Shown here piece after piece: positions 52,831 through 61,364 of a stretch of 64,000 bases of DNA (positions are counted from its first letter, which is position 1; each line of letters starts with the position of its first letter). The notes under the pieces are model-generated. The model was not told where the DNA came from, did not search any database, and saw nothing but the letters and a program-made list of their open reading frames with translations. The stretch comes from JAAELZ01 sp965237995. GTDB lineage: Bacteria; Pseudomonadota; Gammaproteobacteria; Arenicellales; Poriferihabitantaceae. The DNA lies in assembly GCA_965237995.1 (NCBI GenBank), contig CBDEGO010000004.1:186001-250000 (forward strand). The letters are read 5' to 3'. The translations under genes and the position numbers were made by a program.

Positions 52831-53667
52831 CTAAGCATCCGGCACAAACAACACCTCACCGTTGATGCGATAACCACCAATCAACTGTTGCGCCTGCTCT
52901 CCCACCATCCAATCGATTAGGGAGCGCGCGCCTGAACCATTTAAGTGCGGATGCATAACGTCATTCACTGCAATGATGCTGTACGGGTTTCGCAATCGCG
53001 GCACGCCATCAAACAACAGTGTCAGCGGTGACTTGCCTTTATATGCCAGCCATGTTCCACGATCGACCAAGGTATAGCCATCCAACTCTCCCGCCATGGT
53101 GAGCACTTTGCCCATGCCCTGACCCGCTTCTCGATAGTACTGCCCACTGGGTTCAACATTGATAGCGCGCCACAAATCCATCTCTTTTTTATGGGTGCCT
53201 GAATCGTCCGCCCTACTTACAAATATACTTTGTGACTCTGTTAAGGCCTGCATCGCATCCTCAATGGTGCTTGCTTGCTTAACACCTGCGTTATCGCTCT
53301 TTGGCCCTACAATCACAAAGTCGTTATACATGATAGGTATACGCTTGGCACCATAGCCGCCGTCGACAAAGGCCTGTTCAGCGCTAGGCGCATGAACCAA
53401 CACAAGATCAGCATCTCCATCTCGCCCCATTCTTAGCGCCTTACCAGTCCCCACGGCAACCACATGCACTGAGTAGTCAAATTGTGATTTAAAATGCGGA
53501 AGCAAGTAATCTAACAGCCCTGTATTTTCAGTGCTGGTCGTCGTCGCCAATCTAATCGTTTTTTGATCACTTGCAGAAAAACTCGGCAGCGATTGACCCA
53601 GCATTAAACACACAACTACAGCCAGTGTGACAAAACGAGCGAATTTAAATTTATTTCTGGAAATCAA
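52831..53667 (-). CDS. tupA: Tungstate-binding periplasmic protein (TupA-like)
   Basis: The mature region reads RLATTTSTENTGLLDYLLPH, then VHVVAVGTGKALRMGRDGDA, MYNDFVIVGPK, FVSRADDSGTHKKEMDLW and REAGQGMG, the TupA pattern. The protein binds tungstate for an ABC importer. A longer frame reaches an ATG at 53721, but that ATG lies inside the -24 box of a sigma-54-like promoter. I therefore suggest the TTG at 53667, which gives a conventional signal peptide (NKFKFARFVTLAVVVCLMLG...FSA). No tupB or tupC is in the window. It is convergent with the HTH/PBP regulator. Confidence 0.85.
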   Translation of the reverse strand: MISRNKFKFARFVTLAVVVCLMLGQSLPSFSASDQKTIRLATTTSTENTGLLDYLLPHFKSQFDYSVHVVAVGTGKALRMGRDGDADLVLVHAPSAEQAFVDGGYGAKRIPIMYNDFVIVGPKSDNAGVKQASTIEDAMQALTESQSIFVSRADDSGTHKKEMDLWRAINVEPSGQYYREAGQGMGKVLTMAGELDGYTLVDRGTWLAYKGKSPLTLLFDGVPRLRNPYSIIAVNDVMHPHLNGSGARSLIDWMVGEQAQQLIGGYRINGEVLFVPDA

Positions 53668-53704
53668 ACGATCAAGGATTAGGTTTTTATAATCATCTAG
53701 ACAT

Positions 53705-53720
53705 AGCAAATACCATGCCA
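53705..53720 (-). promoter_or_regulatory. Sigma-54-like promoter for tupA
   Basis: On the minus strand it reads TGGCATG, GTAT, TTGCT. One base differs from consensus in the -24 box (T for C), and the -12 box and spacing are perfect. It overlaps the ATG at 53719-53721, implying a downstream start for tupA. Confidence 0.6.
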
Positions 53721-53829
53721 TACCATGTTTATGACGGCGCTTATTGAAGCTAACTCAGTAAGATAAGGTAAAACACAGCGAATACTAGCCACTTTGAGGT
53801 TAAATAGTGCTTTTTTTACTTAGAAAATA

Positions 53830-53846
53830 TGCGACAAATTGTACCA
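53830..53846. promoter_or_regulatory. Second copy of the enhancer-like palindrome
   Basis: TGCGACAAATTGTACCA matches the site at 50851 in about 14 of 17 positions, keeping the GACAAATTGT core. It lies about 110 bases upstream of the tupA -24 box and about 90 bases before the response-regulator gene, so it could serve both. Confidence 0.55.
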
Positions 53847-53933
53847 TTTGATGTGTACTAGTCGAATATAGTTTAATGGCAGTCACTCGAAAGTAATACT
53901 GGTTTAATCTCGCAACTTCGCAAACTGAGCAAA

Positions 53934-55322
53934 ATGAATAACGCAGATAAAGAAAAAAGCCCAGACTCTGTCACTGATATTAGTCATTTTAAACACTCTG
54001 CTGTACTTATTGTTGACGATGAGCCCGGCATTCAAAACTTCTTACAAAAAGGTCTTTCCAAATACTTTGGCTTGGTAGAAACCGCTGAAGATACACAAAC
54101 GGCCGAAGCACTTAGACAACGCTGTCACTTTGATTTGATCATTTCTGATATTCGGCTACCCAATACGTCTGGTGTAGATTGGGTAAGCGAGATTCGTCAA
54201 CACGGCGGCACCACCTCTGTAATTTTTATCACCGCCCACGCCAACATGGAAATGGCCATCGCAGCGCTTAAAGCAGGGGCATCTGACTTTATCTTAAAGC
54301 CATTTCGCATGGAGCAAATCTTAGCATCGATACAGCACGCGCTCATCAACCAGCAAATGAAGCGCCAAAACTTGATACTAAAACGTCAAGTTGAACGAAT
54401 CTACGATGGAGGTATGATTGGCGATAGCCCACCGATGCAAAGCGTATTTCAAATACTAAGCCGCGTTGCGCCCATGCCCACTACTGTCATGATAGAAGGA
54501 GAATCGGGTACCGGCAAAGAATTAGCGGCACGCGCGCTGCATAAAAGTAGCGGTCGTAAAGGTAGTTTTGTGCCGATTAACTGTGGCGCCATTTCAGAAA
54601 GTTTGATGGAAAGCGAACTATTTGGCCATACTAAAGGTGCGTTTACCGGCGCTCAGCAGGCACGTGAAGGCTTATTTACCTATGCAGACAAAGGCACCCT
54701 ATTTCTAGATGAAATAGGTGAAATGCCGTTGGCAATGCAAGTACATCTACTGCGGGTGCTAGAAGAAAAGGTCATTCGTCCTGTAGGCTCAAACCGTGAG
54801 ATTCCCATCGACACCAGAATTATTGTCGCCACAAATAGAAATTTAAGCGAAGAGGTAGAAAAAGGGCAGTTTCGCGAAGATTTATTCTATCGGCTAAATG
54901 TGGTCAGTATCAAAATCCCGCCGCTCAGAGAAAGAACGGGAGACTTGCCATTGTTAGTGCGTCATTTTGCGGAAAAAATCGCTACCGAATTGAGTGTGCG
55001 TATGCCAGAAATTACCGAGTCACTATTAGCACCGTTGCATCACTACGAATGGCCGGGCAATGTAAGAGAGCTTAAAAACGTTATGGAGCGCTGCCTATTG
55101 CTTAAGAAGACACCGCTAGAATGTATCAGCTCTACGACCACAAGCTCTAACCTTAGCTACGCCATACAACCCGAAGACGAACGCCTTGCCAGCGTCGAAA
55201 AAGCCCATATACTAAAAATTTTAGCCGAAGAAAATGGCAATAAATCTGCTGCCTCTCGGCGCTTAGGCATTTCTCGCAAAACTCTTGAACGCAAAGAAAA
55301 GCTTTGGATTGAAAAGAGTTAA
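53934..55322 (+). CDS. NtrC-family sigma-54-dependent response regulator
   Basis: This 462-residue regulator has a receiver domain with phospho-acceptor Asp in LIISDIRLP (about residue 70) and Lys in ILKPFRM. The AAA+ domain has Walker A GESGTGKE (about 189), the sigma-54-contacting GAFTGA loop in GHTKGAFTGAQQA (about 235), and Walker B LFLDEIGEMP. A Fis-type HTH (KSAASRRLGISRKTLERKEK) is at the C-terminus. It would activate sigma-54 promoters after phosphorylation by the kinase, whose ATG overlaps its stop. With three or four sigma-54 promoters in the neighbouring fdh/tup genes, these are its likely targets. Formate or an oxyanion might be the signal. Confidence 0.93.
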   Translation: MNNADKEKSPDSVTDISHFKHSAVLIVDDEPGIQNFLQKGLSKYFGLVETAEDTQTAEALRQRCHFDLIISDIRLPNTSGVDWVSEIRQHGGTTSVIFITAHANMEMAIAALKAGASDFILKPFRMEQILASIQHALINQQMKRQNLILKRQVERIYDGGMIGDSPPMQSVFQILSRVAPMPTTVMIEGESGTGKELAARALHKSSGRKGSFVPINCGAISESLMESELFGHTKGAFTGAQQAREGLFTYADKGTLFLDEIGEMPLAMQVHLLRVLEEKVIRPVGSNREIPIDTRIIVATNRNLSEEVEKGQFREDLFYRLNVVSIKIPPLRERTGDLPLLVRHFAEKIATELSVRMPEITESLLAPLHHYEWPGNVRELKNVMERCLLLKKTPLECISSTTTSSNLSYAIQPEDERLASVEKAHILKILAEENGNKSAASRRLGISRKTLERKEKLWIEKS

Positions 55323-57454
55323 TGAGCGCAACCGTTCCTTTTTACAAAAGGATCAATAAGCTCATTCGGAGCACGGTACGCTATCGCCTACTCGCATTGG
55401 TATTATTCCCCATATTGCTAATGATGCCCATCGCGCTGATCACGGCAGTGAATTGGGGCAAAAATTACACATACGATCAACTCTTTATCAAAGTAAAAAC
55501 TGACCTCTCAGTATCACACGACACCTTTAACCGCATTCAAAAGAACTACCTTGATACGCTCGCTTCATTAAGTAAGTCTTATACTTTTCAATCCGCACTA
55601 CAAGCTAAAGACACGCTGTCTATCCAGCAACAAGTTACTGATTTAGGCGACGCGGAAGCTTTTTCGTTTTTGAACCTCATTCCGCTCACTAGCAAAACAT
55701 TTGATGCAAGCGGCTTTTCAGCTGAACCAGCCAAACAGTCACCCGCATTCCTACGAGCGCAAACGGGAATCGCTTCAGTCAATATCGAAATATATAGCCA
55801 ACAAGACCTACTAACACTCGACACTAGCTTAGCTGAGTTAGTTCGATTGCCCTTAATTGAAACACCAAGAGCGCGACCAACCGATTTGCAAGTTCAAGAT
55901 AAAGCAATGGTGATTCGTACCCTATACCCAGTCAAAGACAGCACCGACAAAGTTGTGGCAGTGTTAGATGGCGGTGTTTTGCTTAACGCTAATTTTGGCT
56001 TTGTAGATGCCATTCGAGACTTAGTTTATGCACCGGGTAACTTGCCTGAAGGGAGCATTGGCACCGTAACCGTGTTTCTGGACGATGTGCGCATCAGCAC
56101 CAACGTGCCGCTAAAAGTGGGCGAACGCGCGCTAGGCACACGAGTTTCAAACGAAGTACGGACCAAAGTGCTGGATAACGGCGCCACTTGGATTGATCGC
56201 GCTTTCGTGGTGAACGATTGGTACATCTCTTCCTATGAGCCGATTATCGACGTCGAAGGCAAAAGAGTCGGCATGCTCTATGCCGGGTTTCTAGAAAAGC
56301 CCTTCCGGCAAGAGTTTTGGAAAGCGTTGGGCATTCTAATCTCGATGCTGCTCGGTTTAATGCTGTTTTCAGCTTGGTTAGCCATTCGCGGTGCGAAGCT
56401 TATTTTTAAACCTATTGAGAAAATGAGTAATGTGATTCATGCCACCGAACAAGGCTTTCCCGAACGAGTGGGCGCGATCGAGTCTGAGGACGAGCTTGGC
56501 CTGCTAGCGCAAGAGTTCGATGCGATGTTAGAGCAACTAGAACAACGTAAACAGCAATTACAGGACTCAGCAGATCAACTAGAAAACAAAGTAGTTGCTA
56601 GAACCGCCGAACTACAAAAACGTAATGACGACCTCAGTCGCACCATTGGGTTATTACGTGAAACACGTCAACAGCTGGTGGTTGCAGAAAAACTAGCGGC
56701 GCTGGGAGAACTCACTGCCGGAGTCGCGCATGAAATCAACAACCCAACCGCGGTTATTTTAGGTAGCTTGGACGTAATGGTTGCAGAATTAGGCAAACAT
56801 GCCGAACCCATCAAAGAAGAGGTGGAGATTGCCATTGAACAAGTCTATCGCATCAAAGCGATCATCGACAATTTGTTGCAGTACGCAAGACCAAATGATT
56901 ATGCAGGCTATGTGGGCACCGTCGATGTCAATGCACTGGTTGAGGACTCATTGAAATTGGTGCGACATTTAGAAAGCGATAAACCCTTTCGAATAGAGCT
57001 AGACTTGCAGTCCACAATAGAAGTAGAAATCAATGCAGATGAATTTCAACAAGTGATCGTTAACCTCATTATTAATGCCTTTCACGCTTTACCTGACAAC
57101 GGCGAAGGTTTAATTCATATTAAATCGCTCAATTGGGAAAACAAGGGCGTTGTGGTTCGCGTCAAAGACAACGGCAGCGGCATCCCTAAGAAAGAGCAAG
57201 AACAGATATTTAACCCATTCTTTAGCACCAAGCAGCCCGGTAAAGGTAGTGGCTTGGGCTTATCTGTTTGCTACTCTTTAATTCGGCGCTTTGGCGGAAA
57301 CATCACTGTGAAATCTGATTTAGAAAATGGCACCAAATTCTATGTTTGGTTATTGAAAACAGCTAAATTCACCGCAGACGAAGAAACCATTACCGAGCAA
57401 TTGTTAGGAATAGAAGAAAACACAAAAGAAATCGGCGCGATGGAAGTTCAATAG
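55322..57454 (+). CDS. Cache-type sensor histidine kinase
   Basis: This 710-residue kinase has one N-terminal helix (about residues 20-42), an extracytoplasmic region of about 290 residues of Cache type (FVVNDWYISSYEPIIDVEGK, RVGMLYAGFLEKPFR), and a second helix (about 336-358). A HAMP domain (IFKPIEKMSNVIHATEQ), a coiled coil, HisKA with GVAHEINNPTA (His about 470), and HATPase with DNGSGIPKKE and GLGLSVCY (about 616-645) follow. It senses a periplasmic small molecule and phosphorylates the adjoining NtrC-type regulator. The two genes overlap by 1 bp. Confidence 0.93.
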   Translation: MSATVPFYKRINKLIRSTVRYRLLALVLFPILLMMPIALITAVNWGKNYTYDQLFIKVKTDLSVSHDTFNRIQKNYLDTLASLSKSYTFQSALQAKDTLSIQQQVTDLGDAEAFSFLNLIPLTSKTFDASGFSAEPAKQSPAFLRAQTGIASVNIEIYSQQDLLTLDTSLAELVRLPLIETPRARPTDLQVQDKAMVIRTLYPVKDSTDKVVAVLDGGVLLNANFGFVDAIRDLVYAPGNLPEGSIGTVTVFLDDVRISTNVPLKVGERALGTRVSNEVRTKVLDNGATWIDRAFVVNDWYISSYEPIIDVEGKRVGMLYAGFLEKPFRQEFWKALGILISMLLGLMLFSAWLAIRGAKLIFKPIEKMSNVIHATEQGFPERVGAIESEDELGLLAQEFDAMLEQLEQRKQQLQDSADQLENKVVARTAELQKRNDDLSRTIGLLRETRQQLVVAEKLAALGELTAGVAHEINNPTAVILGSLDVMVAELGKHAEPIKEEVEIAIEQVYRIKAIIDNLLQYARPNDYAGYVGTVDVNALVEDSLKLVRHLESDKPFRIELDLQSTIEVEINADEFQQVIVNLIINAFHALPDNGEGLIHIKSLNWENKGVVVRVKDNGSGIPKKEQEQIFNPFFSTKQPGKGSGLGLSVCYSLIRRFGGNITVKSDLENGTKFYVWLLKTAKFTADEETITEQLLGIEENTKEIGAMEVQ

Positions 57455-57551
57455 GGTATGGGAATCAGCAAATATTTCCCCTATACTTTAGCCACTGAGG
57501 CGAAAATTTTAATATTATAAGCCCATAACAAGAACAGATTTGGAGAAGCAG

Positions 57552-59369
57552 ATGACTTGGCAACGTAAAATTTTAAGAGTTAACTTAACCACTCAACAGT
57601 GCACCATCGAACCATTAAACATGGAATGGGCGCAGCAGTACTTAGGCCAGCGCGGGCTGGGTACCAAATACTTATTAGAAGAGATCGACCCTTCTGTTGA
57701 TGCGCTATCACCCGAGAACAAACTCATTTTCGCCACAGGCCCGATGACGGGTACCAATGCGTCTACCAGTGGGCGCTACTCCGTCATTACTAAAGGCGCA
57801 CTAACAGGGGCTATTGCCTGTTCAAACTCTGGTGGCAAGTTTGGCGGCGAGCTTAAAATGTCCGGCTATGACATGGCCATCATTGAAGGTAAGTCCGAAA
57901 AGCCCGTTTATTTGTATGTAGAAGATGATCATATTGAGTTGCGCGACGCCAGCCATTTATGGGGCAAAACGGTTTGGGAAACTGAAGAATTAATTCACAA
58001 AGACCATATCGGCTCTGCAGTTAAAATCGCCTCGATTGGGCAAGCGGGAGAAAATCAATGCCGTTATGCCTGCGTAGTGAATGACTTACACCGTGCTGCG
58101 GGGCGTTCTGGCGTAGGTGCGGTAATGGGTTCTAAAAACTTGAAAGCCGTCGCTGCACATGGCTCTGTTGGCGTTAAAGCAGAAGGAGATGGTATGGAGC
58201 TAATGCGCAAAATCAGCGCTGTGAATGCTCGAATGACAGATAAAGATGGACTCACACGTGATGGGACTATCGCGATGGCCGATGTCACTAATACATTCGG
58301 TAGCTTCCCCACTCGTAATAACCGCGATGTTCAATTTGAAGGCGCGCATAAGCTCAATGCTGAGGCGATGCAGACTCCAAATAAAAATGGTCATACTAAC
58401 TTAGTGCGTCCAGGTGCGTGCTTTGGTTGTACCGTCGCCTGTGGTCGAATCTGCAAAATAGACCCCACGCACTTTACTGTTAAAGACAAACCCGAATATC
58501 AAATCGCCTCAGGTGGTTTAGAATACGAAACGGCTTATGCACTCGGCTCGGCTTGTGGCGTTGACGATATGGATGCGGCAACCTACGCAGGATTTATCTG
58601 TAACGAATACGGCATGGATCCGATTTCATTAGGCGGGTCAATTGCCGCGGCGATGGAACTGTACGACATTGGGGCAATAGACAAAGAAACGACTGGTGGA
58701 ATTGAACTTGAATTCGGTTCAGCAGAAGCCATGTGTGCCATGGCCGACATGACCGCACGTAACGAAGGCTTCGGTGCAGACGTAGCGATGGGGTCAAAGT
58801 TACTAACCGCAAAGTATGGCCATCCTGAACTCTCTATGTCAGTCAAAGGCCAAGAGTTTGCCGCATACGATGGCCGCTCAATGCAAGGCATGGGCTTAGC
58901 TTATGCCACCAGTAATCGCGGGGCCTGCCACTTAAGGGCCGACCCTTATGGTCACGACTTTGAAACCACTGAAACACCGGGCAAAGCGCAAATAGTGAAA
59001 GACTCACAAGACGATGTATCGTTTATCGATTCAACCGGCTTGTGTATTTTTCCGGGTGGTGCTGGCTGGTCAATGGAAGACTACTGCGAACTGATCGACA
59101 TCACTTGCGAAGGTGAGTGGAGCATGGACCGCTTGCGCGAGACCGGCGAGCGCATTTGGAATATGGAACGCCAATTTAATTTGCAAGCAGGCCTAACCAA
59201 AGCAGACGACACTTTACCCAAACGCATCTTATCTGAGCCAGCGCCAACAGGCACCGGTAAAGGCTTAGTGTGTAAGTTGGATGTCATGTTGCCTGAGTAC
59301 TACACCGCTCGCGGCTGGGATACAGATGGCGTGCCACTACCAGCGACCCTCGAAAGACTATCGCTGTAA
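57552..59369 (+). CDS. aor: Tungsten-dependent aldehyde ferredoxin oxidoreductase
   Basis: This is a 605-residue AOR-family enzyme. Family blocks are LRVNLTTQQC, YLGQRGLGTKYLLEEIDP, FATGPMTGTNASTSGRYSVI, SNSGGKFGGELKMSGYD and HRAAGRSGVGAVMGSKNLKA. The 4Fe-4S cysteines are in CFGCTVACGRIC (about residues 290-301) and in STGLCIF (about 498). I use ATG 57552, with GGAG seven bases upstream. AOR oxidises aldehydes to acids, or the reverse, with a tungsten bis-pterin cofactor in the cytoplasm. A MoaD/ThiS-like protein follows directly. The cluster with tupA and formate dehydrogenase suggests tungsten use by this organism. Confidence 0.92.
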   Translation: MTWQRKILRVNLTTQQCTIEPLNMEWAQQYLGQRGLGTKYLLEEIDPSVDALSPENKLIFATGPMTGTNASTSGRYSVITKGALTGAIACSNSGGKFGGELKMSGYDMAIIEGKSEKPVYLYVEDDHIELRDASHLWGKTVWETEELIHKDHIGSAVKIASIGQAGENQCRYACVVNDLHRAAGRSGVGAVMGSKNLKAVAAHGSVGVKAEGDGMELMRKISAVNARMTDKDGLTRDGTIAMADVTNTFGSFPTRNNRDVQFEGAHKLNAEAMQTPNKNGHTNLVRPGACFGCTVACGRICKIDPTHFTVKDKPEYQIASGGLEYETAYALGSACGVDDMDAATYAGFICNEYGMDPISLGGSIAAAMELYDIGAIDKETTGGIELEFGSAEAMCAMADMTARNEGFGADVAMGSKLLTAKYGHPELSMSVKGQEFAAYDGRSMQGMGLAYATSNRGACHLRADPYGHDFETTETPGKAQIVKDSQDDVSFIDSTGLCIFPGGAGWSMEDYCELIDITCEGEWSMDRLRETGERIWNMERQFNLQAGLTKADDTLPKRILSEPAPTGTGKGLVCKLDVMLPEYYTARGWDTDGVPLPATLERLSL

Positions 59370-59387
59370 TTCTGTTGCAGTTAAGGT

Positions 59388-59639
59388 ATGCAATACAAGC
59401 TAAAGATGCTCGGAAACCTGCGAGACTATTTGCCAGTTTCTGGGCAATACAGCCAATGTGAATTGTCGTTACCGGCTGACCACTCAGTATCCGCTGCGGT
59501 AATGGGTTTTAATTTACCTGACACTAGGCCGTACTTTGTGATGCTAAACGGGGATAAACTCCAAGTTGAAGCATACGATGCCACCATCATTAGTGACGGC
59601 GACGAGATGGTACTGTTCCCTCCGATCAAAGGCGGCTAG
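59388..59639 (+). CDS. MoaD/ThiS-like sulfur carrier protein
   Basis: This 83-residue beta-grasp protein ends in the diagnostic Gly-Gly (FPPIKGG). Its central LNGDKLQVEAYDATIISDGDEMVLFPP matches MoaD/ThiS members found beside AOR genes. After adenylation by a MoeB/ThiF enzyme and thiocarboxylation, it would donate sulfur in making the tungstopterin cofactor. The start lies 18 bp after the aor stop, so the pair is co-transcribed. The activating enzyme is not in the window. Confidence 0.85.
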   Translation: MQYKLKMLGNLRDYLPVSGQYSQCELSLPADHSVSAAVMGFNLPDTRPYFVMLNGDKLQVEAYDATIISDGDEMVLFPPIKGG

Positions 59640-59683
59640 TTCTAAGTCCGCTCTCACCACCGAAATTAACTAGAGAAGCCTCC

Positions 59684-60040
59684 CTAGCCAAACTCAGCTT
59701 TTATATCATCGTATTTAGCGGTAATAGCGTGCACATTGGTATAGCCCATATCTTGCAGCGTCAACGCGGCCAACGAAGCGCGTCCGCCACCGAGACAATG
59801 CGCCAAGATCAATGTGTCTGGATCAGGGCATCGCTTCTCAATTTTCATTTCAAGCAAACCGCGTGAAATATGCTCTGACGCTGCTAGTTTCGATGTCGCC
59901 GCTGAATCTGCTTCACGAACGTCGATGATCACTGCACTGGTGTCGTTATCGAAAAGCTGTTTAGCTTGTGCAACATCGACGCACTTTATCTGCTTTTGCG
60001 CTTGGGCAATGAGATCACCCGCTGTCTTTATTTGACTCAC
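59684..60040 (-). CDS. Rhodanese-domain sulfurtransferase
   Basis: This 118-residue single-domain rhodanese has CVDVAQAKQLFDNDTSAVII, then DVREADSAATSKLAASEHIS, and the active-site loop AHCLGGGRASLAA with the catalytic Cys (about residue 82). Such proteins carry persulfide sulfur or detoxify cyanide in the cytoplasm. It is convergent with the aor-moaD pair. A link to sulfur transfer for the cofactor is possible but weak. Confidence 0.85.
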   Translation of the reverse strand: MSQIKTAGDLIAQAQKQIKCVDVAQAKQLFDNDTSAVIIDVREADSAATSKLAASEHISRGLLEMKIEKRCPDPDTLILAHCLGGGRASLAALTLQDMGYTNVHAITAKYDDIKAEFG

Positions 60041-60124
60041 CCGATTTTCCTACTAAAATAGATCAGACTTAAGAATATTATTAGTTCAAAACAGAGTCAA
60101 CTAAATCACCAACGTTCAAACGTT

Positions 60125-60907
60125 ATGACCGACCACACAGACCACTATCCAGATACCCTCATTCTTATGCTTGAACAAATGTGGGGTAAGGGCTATTTAT
60201 CGCCCGGCGGCGAAGACGAAGTTAAACGTGTGCTCAGTGGAATCTCGCTTAAAGATAAACGTGTATTAGATATCGGCTGTGGCTCAGGGGGTATTACCGC
60301 AGGCCTGGCAAAAGATTTTGGTGCTGCCAGCGTTGTGGGCATTGACGTTGAGTCGGCCGTTTGCAGTGCAGCTAGAAAAACGATTGTAGAACATAATTTA
60401 GCAGCGCAAGTGGAGATTGTTCAAGTTAAACCCGGCCCTATCCCATTTGCTGAAAATGAATTCGATATTGTTTTCAGCAAAGACTCCATCGTACATATTC
60501 CTGATAAACGCGCACTTGCACAGGACGTATATCGATTACTAAAACCTAGCGGGTGGTTTGTCGCATCCGACTGGCTAACCGACCGCGAAGGGCCACCGAG
60601 CGAGGAAATGCAGACTTATCTGACGTTAGAAGACTTAGGCTTCGGTATGTCTGACCCAGCGGGTTATTCCAATGCATTAACAAAAGCTGGCTTTGAACAG
60701 ATTGAATTTCTTAACCGTGGGCCTTGGTATTGCGAACTCGCGCAACAGGAACTTGAACGCATGCAAGGCGTCGAGCGCAGCGACTTCCTGCAATTTCTCA
60801 CGCCTGAGGAATTACAAGATTATATCGACACATGGATAGCAATGATTGTTGTGCTTAAATCAGACGAGCTATGCCCACATCACTTTAGAGGACAGAAAAT
60901 TGCTTGA
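60125..60907 (+). CDS. SAM methyltransferase, phosphoethanolamine N-methyltransferase-like
   Basis: This 260-residue class I methyltransferase has motif I VLDIGCGSGG (about residues 46-55), an acidic residue in GIDVE, motif IV FDIVFSKDSIVHI (about 114-126) and LKPSGWFVASDW. The N-terminal MWGKGYLSPGGEDEVKRVL resembles the YG.G.LSPGG region of phosphoethanolamine N-methyltransferases, which make phosphocholine for membranes. It could instead methylate another amine or acid. It overlaps the next frame but not the preferred start of the GFA gene. Confidence 0.72.
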   Translation: MTDHTDHYPDTLILMLEQMWGKGYLSPGGEDEVKRVLSGISLKDKRVLDIGCGSGGITAGLAKDFGAASVVGIDVESAVCSAARKTIVEHNLAAQVEIVQVKPGPIPFAENEFDIVFSKDSIVHIPDKRALAQDVYRLLKPSGWFVASDWLTDREGPPSEEMQTYLTLEDLGFGMSDPAGYSNALTKAGFEQIEFLNRGPWYCELAQQELERMQGVERSDFLQFLTPEELQDYIDTWIAMIVVLKSDELCPHHFRGQKIA

Positions 60908-60957
60908 GTGAGCAACTAGCACCGCTTTTATCATCCACACCTTACAGGAATTTATTT

Positions 60958-61362
60958 ATGAAAATTAACGGCAGCTGCCATTGCGGCACTATTACCTACG
61001 AAGCAGAGCTAGACCCGAATAAGGTTGGCATTTGTCATTGCTCTGATTGTCAGTCTTTATCCGCTTCGGCATTTAGAACCATCGGCGTAGTTGACGCTGG
61101 CAAGTTTACCCTGTTAACAGGTGAACCCACTATCTATGTGAAAACTGGCAGCAGCGGCAACCCGAGAGAGCAAGCATTTTGCAATCAATGTGGCTCAGCC
61201 ATTTATGCGGCGGCGGCTGGCCCCGCACCTAAAGTGCATAACATTAGAATGGGCACGGTAGAACAACGAGGCGAGTTGCCGCCTCAGTTTGAAAAATGGA
61301 CGCAATCAGCGCAAGATTGGATGCCTGCAATCAACCCTGATAGCCGGCAAGATCGGGAATAA
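60958..61362 (+). CDS. GFA family protein (zinc-binding, CENP-V fold)
   Basis: This 134-residue protein begins KINGSCHCGTITYEAEL and has CHCSDCQSLSASAFRT and CNQCGSAIYAAA, the three cysteine clusters that bind zinc in the Gfa/CENP-V fold. I use the ATG at 60958, with AGGA eight bases upstream; a TTG at 60904 adds unlike residues. The family was named for glutathione-dependent formaldehyde activation, but most members have unproved roles. A formaldehyde-handling role would suit the demethylating enzymes in this window. Confidence 0.85.
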   Translation: MKINGSCHCGTITYEAELDPNKVGICHCSDCQSLSASAFRTIGVVDAGKFTLLTGEPTIYVKTGSSGNPREQAFCNQCGSAIYAAAAGPAPKVHNIRMGTVEQRGELPPQFEKWTQSAQDWMPAINPDSRQDRE

Positions 61363-61364
61363 GC

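Noticed and set aside
57455..57551. Sigma-54 promoter for the aldehyde oxidoreductase
   Set aside because: No TGGCAC-like -24 element or TTGC -12 element with correct spacing was found in the gap between the kinase and aor genes.
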